Assembly: GCA_944332315.1 (NCBI GenBank)
Contig: CALVJT010000044.1
Span: 1-38,366 of the forward strand
Direction of reading: 5' to 3'
Origin: an uncultured Clostridia bacterium
Lineage (GTDB): Bacteria; Bacillota; Clostridia; Christensenellales; UBA1242
Length of the DNA stretch: 38,366 bases
Shown here: positions 15,554 to 24,536 of the stretch, piece after piece
Numbering within the stretch: the stretch's first letter is position 1
Layout: each line of letters begins with the position of its first letter
Notes under the pieces: model-generated
Told to the model about the DNA's origin: nothing
The model's database searches: none
What the model saw: only the letters and a program-made list of their open reading frames with translations
Program-made: the position numbers and the translations under genes

Positions 15554-15814
15554 CTAATCATCGGTTTTTAACATATCTCTCAAATCTTTTAGTAAATCAT
15601 CATTAAGAGTATTGAGTTTTGTTAACGCATCAGTATAAGCGTATTTTAATTCATCTGGATACGCTCCACTTTGTGCAACCTCATTCATAATTTGTGCAAT
15701 TTTAATTACTTCAGTTATGTTTTTATCATCAGTTTTGATAATCATTGTTTCCAAAACATGAAAACATAATTCGATGATTTTAGGATCATTTGCATCTATA
15801 TTTGTTGCTTCCAT
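15554..15814 (-). CDS. Small hypothetical protein, 86 residues
   Basis: A short acidic, helical protein rich in Asp, Leu and Ile with no membrane segment and no motif I recognise. It has a strong ribosome site (AAAGGAG) before the ATG and starts 11 bp after the stop of the 1232-residue gene, so it is the second gene of that operon and ends at a strong terminator. The close spacing suggests that it works with the large protein, perhaps as a binding partner, but nothing in the sequence shows how. Confidence 0.75.
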   Translation of the reverse strand: MEATNIDANDPKIIELCFHVLETMIIKTDDKNITEVIKIAQIMNEVAQSGAYPDELKYAYTDALTKLNTLNDDLLKDLRDMLKTDD

Positions 15815-15825
15815 AATAATCTCCT

Positions 15826-18800
15826 TTATTCCTTACCTGTATTTTTTTGTTTTTGCATATCTTGCTTAAATAATTCTGCTTTTTTAGCATCTACGACAAC
15901 ATTCGTTTTACCGTACGACTCAAAACTCCCTATATAACCGCCATTCTCTAACGATTTTTCAATATGATCTTTATTTAGTAAATATTTGTGCAATAGTATT
16001 TTATCTTCGAGCAATAAATTACTTTCAGAATAAATTTGTTTTGAAATTATCTTGGCATCGTTATTCCCTTTAGGAACAACATCATAAATTCTAAAACACT
16101 TAGTTCCATGTTTATCAGCCGCTTCATCTCTTTGCACAAAATTACCAAAAACTTGCATAAAACCATTAGGATCTTTTGCAACCAAATTTTCATAAATTGT
16201 CTGATTGCCAGATACTGTTCTAGTTATTAGTTTAGTTCTATTTTTAATCACATTAGCATATTTAACAGTTTTACCATTTTCCAAATCGTCAACATCTAAA
16301 AGCTTTCCGATGGATGGGATGGAAGATTTATATTCTTCTTTAGCAATATTGCTATTCGGCAATACTGAATTTGCAAAAAAGTTTACAAAACCAGATGCAG
16401 ATTTAGATTGTTCCCATTGTTGTAACAATTCTTTCTCTTTACTAGATAAATTATCTGATTCCTTAAAGCGCTTGTAAGTTCGCATTATATTTTCTTTTTC
16501 TTCAAGAGCAATTTGATTTAGTATAAGCACATTATGCCCTTCCAAACTTTCGGAATAGTCACTGGAGGTTAACATTTCTCCTACTAGATTGTGGCTTGCA
16601 ATCTTAGTTTTCATATCTCCACGATGGCAATTATTGAATAAGCTTTCCATTGATGCTTGGGTTCCAGCAATTTTTTGCGCTCTTTTGAATGCAAATGAAT
16701 TGGTATCCTCAATATCTGCTACTTTCTTTTTATCTTGTCGGCTCTTTTCAGCAAGTGCTTTAGACATGCTGTCAGTTATAAACTTCATAACATTATTTTC
16801 AATTTGTGCATAAGACTTAGAGCCATATGTCCCTTTGCTTGCCACTATTATTCCAACTTGTGACGGATCATCTATACTTTTAACATGCTCAGGATTTTTT
16901 ATCTTTGCCATAACTGCTGCTGCATTATTTATAATTTCGGCGGTTTTTTTATTTTCAGCTTGTTCATCGGGCGTTAACCCTGCTACTTTATCTTTACTAG
17001 CATCAATAACAACAAGCGCCATACTTTTCTTGACTTCTAATGCATCAGCACTTATTTCTGGAACATCATCAGTGACCTCAGCATTCTCAACCTTTTCCTC
17101 TGGTAAAACTTCAGGAGTCGTTTCAGCCTTATGTATGTTGTCTCGTTTTACATCCTTAGAAGGGATTACTTTTGACATAAAATCTGCTTTTGTATTTTCC
17201 TTTGGTCCAACGCCCCAAGCTCTTTCACCTTTTTCAACCAAATCAATTAATTGGATATGCAAATTTTCAACTTGTGCCTGATTCCATTTTTTAATTGCGT
17301 CTAAATATCTAGCATCACGCTCATCATCAGTCACCAGACCTTCATTTGAATCGTTTTCAGCCGATTTTTTCTCGCCATAATATTCAACATAGTTTTGCAC
17401 TTGATTTACAAAACGAATTTTTTCCTCTGGCGAAGTATCAGCACTCAAAACACTCTGCAGTAGGGTATCCAAGTCTAATACCACTATGCCATCATTTATA
17501 GATGTTGGCACTAACTCCATAGATAAAGGAGAATTTTCTATGTATTTGCCATCTTTGGTTTTTAATACCCATCCATCACCATCACCATATCTTTCTAGAA
17601 TAGTGCCGTCTAACAATTTTATTTGATTTTCATTTATAAGATCCAATGCTTCGATTCGATTTCTTATTTCCTCAATACTAACTTCAGGTTTTTTCTCTTC
17701 AATTTTATGTTCCTCTACCTTAAGCGGAGCAGTAGGTGCAACACCTGTAGTCCCCTTTATTTCGGTTCCTATCGAAGATTCTCCGATACCATAGTGCTCT
17801 TTTGTCCTTTTGATATTTTCTTCGTAATCGAAATTTTCAGTTTCTACATTATCATTAATATCACTTTCAGCTGTAGAATCTAGAGTAGACGGTTCTGTTT
17901 CATCTTTTATAATTTCAGCGTCTTCAGTATTTTCCTCTATTGGGTTAATTACCATTTCGACATCAGATAAGGCGCTTGTTGGCGGAGTTCCAACCAAGAT
18001 TTCAGCATCTTCTGCGTCAACAGCAGGAGATACAGCACCAAAACTTGCTGTACTAGATGGACCCTCTGACATATAACGACTGACATGTATATGATCAGAC
18101 GCTTCGTCAGTTGTACCAGAATCATCACCTATGCCAGGCTCTGCTGATGCCCCAGTACTAACACCTACACTAGCTTCATGTTCTTCTGCTGAAGCACTAG
18201 CAGCTGGAGCGCCAACTTCAGCCCCTACTCCAGCCTCTGCACCAGCCTCAGTCGATGTACCAACTCCAGCACCAGCTTCAGCTCCTGGCGTTTCTGCAGT
18301 TTTATCAGCTTCTCTTACTAACTCAACTGGAGTTAAGGTATATTCCATTTTACTAGCGGTAGGCAAATCATACTCACCAAAAGTAGCATTATCTCTTGTT
18401 GTAGTCCTAGACCTTTTTGTAAAAAGCATATCCTCGTACACTTTTCTTATGTCAGCAGCCGTAAATTTTGAATTTGCGTTGTATCTACTTATAGAATCTG
18501 TTACAGTACTTGCAATAAACTTCATTAAGTATGGATCATTTACATAATCTTCAAGCCCATTTATTCTTTGTGCCGCACTCAATATAAACCCTTGCGAAAG
18601 AGTGTATCTTTCTTGAGCAGTAAGATTAGGCACAGTTTTTATAATTTCACTAGAAATTAAATCGGAACAAATCGCATGAATATTGCTGTGAAAAGTTGTA
18701 TTATCCTTAAAAGCCTTTCTATACTTGTTAAGCAATTCTTGTTTTTCCTCAAGAGGCAAACCTAAATAGTCACGATCCTTTTGCAACTCTCTTTCAAAAC

Positions 18801-19524
18801 TATTGATGCTAGTACTTATAGACATAGTAGCACATTGAGCAATATATCTTGTTAATATTTGAGAAGGATTAAGATCATCCGTCCTCATATAAAGCACTCC
18901 GCTCAAATTATTAAATTTTTCGCCTCTTAAAATCATTTTTGCTGAATGTTTAATTGAGGATGCTCTGGAGTGCATAAAAATATTTGCGCCTCTAGGGCCA
19001 GATGTTGGATGCAACTTGATACCAGTCACTTTAGATAATTCATCACAAATTGCTAAAACAGCATCCATAGATTCGCTTTGTATTTTATCAACAACCTTAT
19101 CATCGCAGACTTCGCTTTTTTCAAGTTTAAGTATTCCTCTTGGCTTTACATCTATAATCATAGATGGATCATAATACACATTGCCATCTTTATCATATAC
19201 GGGTATTGCATAAGGTGCAAGCCTTAATTTTTTTTCTGCAACATCTTTAGCGCTTATCATAGAATCAAAATTTTGTCCTGTAACAAAGCGCATTTGCATC
19301 AAATATTCTATAAACATCTTTAGTGTAACTCTAGATGTACTAGAATCCACCTTGCCATCAGCTTTTGCTCTTGCGCTATCAGATTTGATGCAGTTCATAA
19401 GAACATTCATTGGGGTTTTGCCCGAGACATATTCTCTTAACAAATTGAAATCTATTTCTTTCCTTTCGTTAAAAGCTTTTAATAAAGCAATTTCTTCTTC
19501 TGGGCTCAAACTATCTATAGCCAT
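15826..19524 (-). CDS. Large cytoplasmic protein of unknown function, 1232 residues
   Basis: I do not recognise this protein. Residues 1-405 look folded and mostly helical, starting with an acidic helix (SPEEEIALLKAFNERK). Residues 410-475 are a low-complexity Ala/Gly/Glu/Ser/Pro stretch with AEAG- and GVG-type repeats, followed by an acidic, probably disordered region to about 610. A short motif-like beta segment (about 650-700, GDGDGWVLKTKDGKYIE) and a long helical C-terminal part follow. There is no signal peptide, membrane segment, P-loop or metal-binding signature that I can see. ATG at 19524 is preferred because AAAGGAG lies upstream; the frame is open 12 codons further back. It has a good promoter and is followed by an 86-residue gene. 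The codon choice in the Ala-rich stretch is locally more GC-rich than the surroundings. Confidence 0.85.
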   Translation of the reverse strand: MAIDSLSPEEEIALLKAFNERKEIDFNLLREYVSGKTPMNVLMNCIKSDSARAKADGKVDSSTSRVTLKMFIEYLMQMRFVTGQNFDSMISAKDVAEKKLRLAPYAIPVYDKDGNVYYDPSMIIDVKPRGILKLEKSEVCDDKVVDKIQSESMDAVLAICDELSKVTGIKLHPTSGPRGANIFMHSRASSIKHSAKMILRGEKFNNLSGVLYMRTDDLNPSQILTRYIAQCATMSISTSINSFERELQKDRDYLGLPLEEKQELLNKYRKAFKDNTTFHSNIHAICSDLISSEIIKTVPNLTAQERYTLSQGFILSAAQRINGLEDYVNDPYLMKFIASTVTDSISRYNANSKFTAADIRKVYEDMLFTKRSRTTTRDNATFGEYDLPTASKMEYTLTPVELVREADKTAETPGAEAGAGVGTSTEAGAEAGVGAEVGAPAASASAEEHEASVGVSTGASAEPGIGDDSGTTDEASDHIHVSRYMSEGPSSTASFGAVSPAVDAEDAEILVGTPPTSALSDVEMVINPIEENTEDAEIIKDETEPSTLDSTAESDINDNVETENFDYEENIKRTKEHYGIGESSIGTEIKGTTGVAPTAPLKVEEHKIEEKKPEVSIEEIRNRIEALDLINENQIKLLDGTILERYGDGDGWVLKTKDGKYIENSPLSMELVPTSINDGIVVLDLDTLLQSVLSADTSPEEKIRFVNQVQNYVEYYGEKKSAENDSNEGLVTDDERDARYLDAIKKWNQAQVENLHIQLIDLVEKGERAWGVGPKENTKADFMSKVIPSKDVKRDNIHKAETTPEVLPEEKVENAEVTDDVPEISADALEVKKSMALVVIDASKDKVAGLTPDEQAENKKTAEIINNAAAVMAKIKNPEHVKSIDDPSQVGIIVASKGTYGSKSYAQIENNVMKFITDSMSKALAEKSRQDKKKVADIEDTNSFAFKRAQKIAGTQASMESLFNNCHRGDMKTKIASHNLVGEMLTSSDYSESLEGHNVLILNQIALEEKENIMRTYKRFKESDNLSSKEKELLQQWEQSKSASGFVNFFANSVLPNSNIAKEEYKSSIPSIGKLLDVDDLENGKTVKYANVIKNRTKLITRTVSGNQTIYENLVAKDPNGFMQVFGNFVQRDEAADKHGTKCFRIYDVVPKGNNDAKIISKQIYSESNLLLEDKILLHKYLLNKDHIEKSLENGGYIGSFESYGKTNVVVDAKKAELFKQDMQKQKNTGKE

Positions 19525-19550
19525 ATACAATCTCTCCTTTGTTTGCTTAT

Positions 19551-19579
19551 AGTTTATCACAATTTAAACTAAAATGCAA
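19551..19579 (-). promoter_or_regulatory. Sigma-A promoter of the 1232-residue protein gene
   Basis: TTGCAT (19574-19579), 17 bp, TAAACT (19551-19556) on the minus strand with a TGn extended -10 element. Confidence 0.7.
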
Positions 19580-19903
19580 TACTATTGCCAAAAGTTATTT
19601 ATTATTCTACTATATTTTGAGTAATTTTATAAGCAAAATACCATAATGCTTAAAATTTGTTGCGTAAACTCGTTTATAATTAAAACTTAAAACAATGCAA
19701 TAAACTAAATTTTTATTTGAAACTCTGCAAATAAGTAAAGGAGGGTGCAAAGTAAATGTGATAAAGTAGCTTAAAGCGCACAAAACCATTTCAATAAACA
19801 ATTTACCTAATCAAATATGTTTGAATAAAATTGATTTACACGCCTTTTGATATTAAAATGTTATTATAACAAAAAGCCAATTTTATTTTTTTATAAAAAT
19901 TGC
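19580..19903. other. Divergent intergenic region without a gene
   Basis: About 320 bp of AT-rich DNA between two divergent promoters. A Shine-Dalgarno-like AAGGAGG near 19738 is followed by ATG-TGA and thus by no reading frame. Nothing else is recognised. Confidence 0.45.
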
Positions 19904-19932
19904 TTGCTTTGTAATTATGAATATGATATAAT
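19904..19932 (+). promoter_or_regulatory. Sigma-A promoter of SRP RNA
   Basis: TTGCTT (19904-19909), 17 bp, TATAAT (19927-19932) on the plus strand; the RNA should start about seven bases later, at the predicted 5' end of the SRP RNA. Confidence 0.85.
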
Positions 19933-19938
19933 AAAAGA

Positions 19939-20204
19939 GCTGTGCTAGGTGGGGAGCTAGCGGTGCCCTATTCCTACAATCCGCTATAGTAGGACTGAAT
20001 GCCGTTTTCGGTGTCTATCAAATACTGCAAGTATCAATTTACAATGTTGAACTCAAGGTCTTGTGCAATATTAACCTTCGAACCATGTCAGAGCTTGACC
20101 GCAGCAGCATTAAGGAGGAGCTGATATGTGCCACAAGGGCGCTTTGGGGGAGTTGGCAAGTTGATGGCTACTTTATTTGAAGGCAACAACAACGGATGCA
20201 CAGT
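19939..20204 (+). ncRNA. ffs: Signal recognition particle RNA, large Firmicutes type
   Basis: About 266 nt. The 5' part has the conserved Alu-domain-like start GTGCTAGGTGGGGAGCTAGC, followed by GGTGCCC and later GAATGCC. The S-domain signature ATGTCAG...AGCAGCATTAAGG at about 20083-20115 is the Ffh-binding region. CTGTGC (19940-19945) pairs with GCACAG (20198-20203), closing the molecule. Clostridia and Bacilli carry this long form with an Alu domain, while most Gram-negatives have only the 4.5S RNA. The RNA is the scaffold for Ffh in co-translational targeting of membrane proteins. Exact ends are inferred from the promoter and the end pairing. Confidence 0.93.
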
Positions 20205-20206
20205 AT

Positions 20207-20280
20207 GCAGGTGTAGTTTAGTGGTAGAACACAAGCTTCCCAAGCTTGTCGTGAGGGTTCGATTCCCTTCACCTGCTCCA
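20207..20280 (+). tRNA. tRNA-Gly (anticodon CCC)
   Basis: A 74-nt tRNA with acceptor GCAGGTG/CACCTGC, T-arm GAGGGTTCGATTCCCTT, anticodon stem CAAGC/GCTTG and loop TTCCCAA, which puts CCC (20239-20241) at the anticodon for GGG codons. The 3' CCA is encoded. It begins only two or three bases after the SRP RNA, and no promoter lies between them, so both are probably cut from one precursor. Confidence 0.95.
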
Positions 20281-20300
20281 ATTACAATCACTATATAAAA

Positions 20301-20324
20301 AGAAGGCTAAAGCCTTCTTTTATT
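20301..20324 (+). terminator. Terminator after SRP RNA-tRNA-Gly, possibly bidirectional
   Basis: A 7-bp stem (AGAAGGC 20301-20307 with GCCTTCT 20312-20318) with a 4-nt loop followed by TTTATT on the plus strand. The opposite strand also ends in a T-run, so it may serve clpX as well, about 110 bp past its stop. Confidence 0.8.
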
Positions 20325-20429
20325 ATATTAAAATACTAGCGATTTAATCTATATAGTAATAGACAAATAATAAAAAAATTTATAATTAATATTTTAATTT
20401 ACTACTAAACTATTCATAAAGTTTTCTTT

Positions 20430-21740
20430 CTAATTATGCACAACCTTTATATCTATTTTTGGTTGCGTCTTTTTAGCCTTTGGTTTTTCTATTTTTGCAA
20501 CTACTTCGCCACGCGTTATTTGTGGTTCGCCCTTTTTATCCAAATAGTCTTTGGTAATTACTATCTTTTTTATTGATTTATCGGAAGGAATCATATACAT
20601 AAGTTCCAGCATACTTTCCTCCATAATAGTTCGCAGACCCCTAGCACCGGTGCCCAATTTTATAGCCCTTTGCGCTACATATTGTATAGCGTCATCAGTA
20701 AACTCTAGCTCGACATCATCTAATTTGAACATCTGTTTATATTGTTTGATTATACTGTTTTTAGGCTTAGTGATTATATTTATCAAAGATTTTTCGTCAA
20801 GTGGTTGCAAGCCTGTTACAACTGGCAATCTACCCACAAACTCTGGAATAAGTCCAAATTTAATTAAATCTTGAGGTTGAATATCCTTTACAAACTTATA
20901 ATCACTTTGGTCACTCTCCTCATTTGGTAGTGCAACAAAACCAACGGTCTTTTTCTCGTTTTTGCGCTCCTCGACAATCTTATCAAGTCCAACAAAAGCC
21001 CCACCACAAATAAACAAGATATTTGTGGTATCAATAGGAATTGTTTCCTGCTGAGGGTGCTTGCGTCCACCTTGTGGCGGAACATTTGCAACAGTGCTTT
21101 CCAAAATTTTAAGCAATGCTTGTTGCACGCCCTCGCCCGAAACATCCCTGCTTATTGACCTGTTTTCCGATTTTTTAGCAATTTTATCAATTTCATCGAT
21201 GTAAATAATGCCACGCTCTGCCTTTTTTACATCAAATTTTGCCTCAACAATGAGTTTTAGCAAAATATTCTCGACATCGTCACCTACATAGCCTGCCTCT
21301 GTAAGTGTTGTGGCATCTGCACTAGCAAAGGGCACATCAAGAATTTTAGCAAGTGTTTTAGCAAGCAAAGTTTTACCACTACCAGTAGGACCAATTAACA
21401 AGATGTTGCTTTTATCTAATTCAACAGCATCATCACCCTTATTATCAATTAAATAGTTAATTCTTTTGTAGTGGTTATATACCGCAACAGATAAAATGCG
21501 TTTTGCATCATCCTGCCCCACTATATATTCATCCAAAAACGCCTTGATTTCGTCAGGTGGTAGCAAGTTCACTTTTTCGCTAGAGCTATACGAGCGTTCA
21601 TCCGCGCTCAAAATTTCCCTGCACACTCTAACGCAAGTATCGCAAATACAAATATCGCCTTCTGCGTTCGAAACAAGCCTACCTGCTTCACTCTTTGTGC
21701 GCCCACAAAATGAGCATCTAAGTTCTTTACTATATGCCAT
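20430..21740 (-). CDS. clpX: ATP-dependent Clp protease ATP-binding subunit ClpX
   Basis: A 436-residue AAA+ unfoldase. The N-terminal zinc-binding domain has CSFC (9-12) and CDTC (33-36), the Walker A motif is GPTGSGKT (117-124), and Walker B is [10 protein letters not shown]. The RKHPQQE pore-region motif and the C-terminal sensor [11 protein letters not shown] are present. ClpX recognises tagged proteins, including those carrying the tmRNA ALAA tag encoded at 7090-7140, and feeds them to ClpP. It starts 11 bp after clpP with a good ribosome site (AGGAGA), in the common tig-clpP-clpX order. The Lys-rich C-terminal tail is variable in the family. Confidence 0.98.
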   Translation of the reverse strand: MAYSKELRCSFCGRTKSEAGRLVSNAEGDICICDTCVRVCREILSADERSYSSSEKVNLLPPDEIKAFLDEYIVGQDDAKRILSVAVYNHYKRINYLIDNKGDDAVELDKSNILLIGPTGSGKTLLAKTLAKILDVPFASADATTLTEAGYVGDDVENILLKLIVEAKFDVKKAERGIIYIDEIDKIAKKSENRSISRDVSGEGVQQALLKILESTVANVPPQGGRKHPQQETIPIDTTNILFICGGAFVGLDKIVEERKNEKKTVGFVALPNEESDQSDYKFVKDIQPQDLIKFGLIPEFVGRLPVVTGLQPLDEKSLINIITKPKNSIIKQYKQMFKLDDVELEFTDDAIQYVAQRAIKLGTGARGLRTIMEESMLELMYMIPSDKSIKKIVITKDYLDKKGEPQITRGEVVAKIEKPKAKKTQPKIDIKVVHN

Positions 21741-21751
21741 AAAATCTCCTA

Positions 21752-22342
21752 TTATTTAACTGGCCTTTTTGCCATAATATCATCTATAAGACCATATTTT
21801 TTTGCCTCAACTGAGGTCATATAAAAATCGCGGTCCACATCTTTAGTGACAATTTCTTTAGACTTTCCTGTGGTAGCAACAATGATATCAATGCTTTCCT
21901 CTTTAAGTTTCTGAGCCTCTTGCGCCTGAATTAAGATATCGGTAACCTGCCCTTCGGCATAGGAATGTGGTTGGTGTATCATAATTCTGCTATGTGGCAA
22001 CGCAAAGCGCTTACCTTTTGCCCCACTTGTTAAAATGAGAGCGCTCATTGACGCTGCAAGCCCTACACAAAATGTAGATACATCGCAGGATATAAAGTTC
22101 ATAGTATCTATTATAGCCATACCGCTATAAACTTCCCCGCCTGGGTTATCTATATAAAGAAAAATATCCTTTTTAGCATCTTTACTTTCTAGATAAAGCA
22201 TTTGCGAAATTACAGAATTTGCAATTTCTGCATTAATTGGTTGAGGGGGCAAAAAAATTATTCTATCCTCAAGTAGCCTTGAATAGATATCATAATTAAA
22301 CACTCCATTAGGATTTTTTTCAATGACTGATGGTATTATCAT
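21752..22342 (-). CDS. clpP: ATP-dependent Clp protease proteolytic subunit ClpP
   Basis: A 196-residue serine peptidase of normal length that forms the double-heptamer chamber with ClpX. The catalytic Ser98 lies in GLAASMS, His123 in MIHQPH, and the Asp in the DRDFYMT region. The opening ([13 protein letters not shown]) matches the N-terminal loop that docks to the ATPase. AGAGAGG precedes the ATG. It is placed between tig and clpX in one operon. Confidence 0.98.
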   Translation of the reverse strand: MIIPSVIEKNPNGVFNYDIYSRLLEDRIIFLPPQPINAEIANSVISQMLYLESKDAKKDIFLYIDNPGGEVYSGMAIIDTMNFISCDVSTFCVGLAASMSALILTSGAKGKRFALPHSRIMIHQPHSYAEGQVTDILIQAQEAQKLKEESIDIIVATTGKSKEIVTKDVDRDFYMTSVEAKKYGLIDDIMAKRPVK

Positions 22343-22360
22343 ACTAACCTCTCTATTAAA

Positions 22361-23659
22361 TTAATCTACGAATTTATTTTCTTTAGCAAGGAAATCATAT
22401 AATTTATTGACAATAATATCGTTAATTATATAATCGAGTTGTTGATTTGGTAATGACTTTTTGAATTCATCTACATTTTTGTGCGCATTTAGTGCTAGTT
22501 CTTGAATTTTTGCATCTATTTCCTCTTGCGATATTTTGAGGTCCTCTTTTTCAATTATCTCCTCAAGAACTAGACGGGTACGAACAGCATTTTCTGCATC
22601 GGCTTTTTTCTCTTGTCTAATTTTATCTACAGTAGTTTGCATCATATCTGCGTACTGCTCCAAGGTGATGCCTTGATACATTAGTCTATAGCTTAAGTCA
22701 TGCATTATAGCATCTAGTTGCGCCTCAACCATCTCATCTGGTATTTTTACTTGAGAATTTGCAACTATTTTATCGACAAGCGCATTTTCGGTTTCGTGCT
22801 GAGAACGCGTTTGAGCCTGCTTTTCCAAAGCCGATTTAATAAAAGCGCGCAAAGCTTTTGCATCCTCAAATTCACCCATAGATTTAGCAAACTCATCGGT
22901 AAGTTCTGGTATTTGTTTTTGCTTTATTTCTTTTACAGTAACATAAAATACAGCATCTTTGCCAGCCAAATTTTTGGCTCCATAATTTTTAGGGAATGTG
23001 ACTTTTATATCCTTTGTATCGCCCTTTTTCATCCCAAGCATTTGCTCCTCAAAATTATCTATAAAACTATGAGAGCCTATTTCAAGAGGATAATCCTCTG
23101 CCATTCCTCCATCAAAGCGCTCGCCATCTATAGTGCCATCAAAATCTATAACAGCAATGTCCCCATTTTCAAGCACTTTATCGGCATCCTCGCAATCAAC
23201 TTGCTTTGCTTGAGATGCTAGCATATGCTCTATTTCGTGGTCTACATCCTTTTCACTTACTGCATGAACAACCTTTTTAACCTCTAAGCCTTTGTATTCA
23301 CCTAGGGTAACTTTTGGTGTAAGGGTTATAGTCATTGTAACTTTATAACCATCTTTACCAATTTCATCTATTGTAAACTCGGGATAGTTTTTTAGGGGCT
23401 TCACATCTTTATTTTCTTGCAAATAATTAATATAAAAATCTGTTATAGTCTTATTAAAAGCTTCCTCGTAAAAAACATTTTCACCGTAAAAATTTTCGAT
23501 GACCTTTCTAGGCGCTTTGCCCTTTCTAAAACCTTCGATATTGTATTTGCCTTTAAGCTTTTCGTAGGCTTCTTGCAAGGACTTTTCCCATTCATCTGCC
23601 TTCATTTCGACATTAAGTACTATTTTTTCTTCATCTTTATTAACAACTTTGTTTTCCAT
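22361..23659 (-). CDS. tig: Trigger factor
   Basis: A 432-residue ribosome-associated chaperone and prolyl isomerase. The ribosome-binding loop GFRKGKAPRKV is near residues 43-53, the FKBP-type domain spans about 160-245 (GDIAVIDFDG, with LEIGSHSFI and FEEQMLGMKKGD), and a long helical C-terminal domain completes the protein, so all three domains are present. It binds nascent chains at the exit tunnel. TTAGGAGAAA supports the ATG at 23659. It lies 47 bp after a small membrane-protein gene, with clpP and clpX downstream. Confidence 0.97.
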   Translation of the reverse strand: MENKVVNKDEEKIVLNVEMKADEWEKSLQEAYEKLKGKYNIEGFRKGKAPRKVIENFYGENVFYEEAFNKTITDFYINYLQENKDVKPLKNYPEFTIDEIGKDGYKVTMTITLTPKVTLGEYKGLEVKKVVHAVSEKDVDHEIEHMLASQAKQVDCEDADKVLENGDIAVIDFDGTIDGERFDGGMAEDYPLEIGSHSFIDNFEEQMLGMKKGDTKDIKVTFPKNYGAKNLAGKDAVFYVTVKEIKQKQIPELTDEFAKSMGEFEDAKALRAFIKSALEKQAQTRSQHETENALVDKIVANSQVKIPDEMVEAQLDAIMHDLSYRLMYQGITLEQYADMMQTTVDKIRQEKKADAENAVRTRLVLEEIIEKEDLKISQEEIDAKIQELALNAHKNVDEFKKSLPNQQLDYIINDIIVNKLYDFLAKENKFVD

Positions 23660-23706
23660 AATTTTCTCCTAAATTCGATAAAAATGAGCGATAGTTCGCC
23701 CAAAAA

Positions 23707-24051
23707 TTAAATTAGCAAATATATAAACATATATAAACATACTATTGTTGCTACTATGCTAAATATTACAAGAGAAAGTCTATCATTGTGATATTTAGTC
23801 TTTTTATTTTCAATTTCAACATCATCAAACTGCGTTTCCTGCAACATACTAGCTGCCAATTCATTTCTATGTTCCCTATTCGCTCTGCGATAGCTCAAAA
23901 CAGCTAGTATACTTAAGCCTATAAAAAATATTGTAGCCATTCCTAAACCTATAATCAATAGTACCGGCGCTACCTTAGATAGTGCCATAAAAAGTATTGC
24001 TAATACTAGTAATGTTAATTCAATTATAATATAAATTGTTTGCTTTTTCAT
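23707..24051 (-). CDS. Small membrane protein, 114 residues
   Basis: Three likely membrane helices (about 5-24, 28-50 and 93-113) with an Arg-rich loop (SYRRANREHRNE) and an acidic segment between the second and third. No family is recognised. AGGATAAAAT precedes the ATG. It lies 14 bp after another small membrane protein gene and 47 bp before tig, so it is probably transcribed with them. No function can be given. Confidence 0.75.
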   Translation of the reverse strand: MKKQTIYIIIELTLLVLAILFMALSKVAPVLLIIGLGMATIFFIGLSILAVLSYRRANREHRNELAASMLQETQFDDVEIENKKTKYHNDRLSLVIFSIVATIVCLYMFIYLLI

Positions 24052-24065
24052 ATTTTATCCTAAGT

Positions 24066-24350
24066 TTATACTTCCAATCCAACAAGGAACATAAATACAA
24101 ACATCACAATTAATGCTACTATAAACACAACAGTAACCCAAACATTCTTTTTACTACGCACATAGTAAAATGCTGCGATAGATGTTATTAAGTAGGCAAT
24201 AAAGTTTGCCACAAGTGTTAGTGCTGTTACAAGTGAACCACCACCAGAACCTATCCAATTAGCAATTTGTGCGATTAATAGTGCAACAGCAACCATTATT
24301 ATGCCTACAAACGCAAGCAAGTTTAAGAACTTACCAAAATCACCTTTCAT
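24066..24350 (-). CDS. Small membrane protein, 94 residues
   Basis: Three hydrophobic helices (about 10-28, 38-60 and 68-90) and a Gly-rich turn (IGSGGGS). ATG at 24350 is chosen over the in-frame ATG at 24377 because AAGGAG lies between the two. It heads a likely unit of two small membrane proteins upstream of tig and has its own promoter. No family is recognised. Confidence 0.75.
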   Translation of the reverse strand: MKGDFGKFLNLLAFVGIIMVAVALLIAQIANWIGSGGGSLVTALTLVANFIAYLITSIAAFYYVRSKKNVWVTVVFIVALIVMFVFMFLVGLEV

Positions 24351-24385
24351 AATTCCAATTCTCCTTATAAATATCAATATAAAAT

Positions 24386-24414
24386 ATTATATCAAAAATA
24401 ATATCTTTTGTCTA
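24386..24414 (-). promoter_or_regulatory. Sigma-A promoter before the small membrane genes and tig
   Basis: TAGACA (24409-24414), 17 bp, TATAAT (24386-24391) on the minus strand with a TGn extended -10. It may drive the whole run to clpX, as no terminator is seen between. Confidence 0.75.
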
Positions 24415-24536
24415 CGGTTTTTACGATTTAATTTACAATTTTTGCCTGCAATTTGTCGAAATAAGCAATATTCAATCGCAATTTTAATACAAACAATATA
24501 ATATACAACTTTTTTGTTAATTATATTTGCGTTTTA

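Noticed and set aside
17623-17883. Antisense reading frame in the large protein gene
   Set aside because: A shadow of the real gene on the opposite strand, without a ribosome site or recognisable content.
18131-18547. 138-codon plus-strand reading frame opposite the large protein
   Set aside because: It mirrors the Ala/Gly/Glu-rich linker on the other strand, has no ribosome site and arises from base composition.
20088-20291. Minus-strand reading frame across tRNA-Gly and the SRP RNA
   Set aside because: It reads the complement of the two RNAs; the GAGEGNRTL-type sequence is a well-known artefact of tRNA antisense frames.
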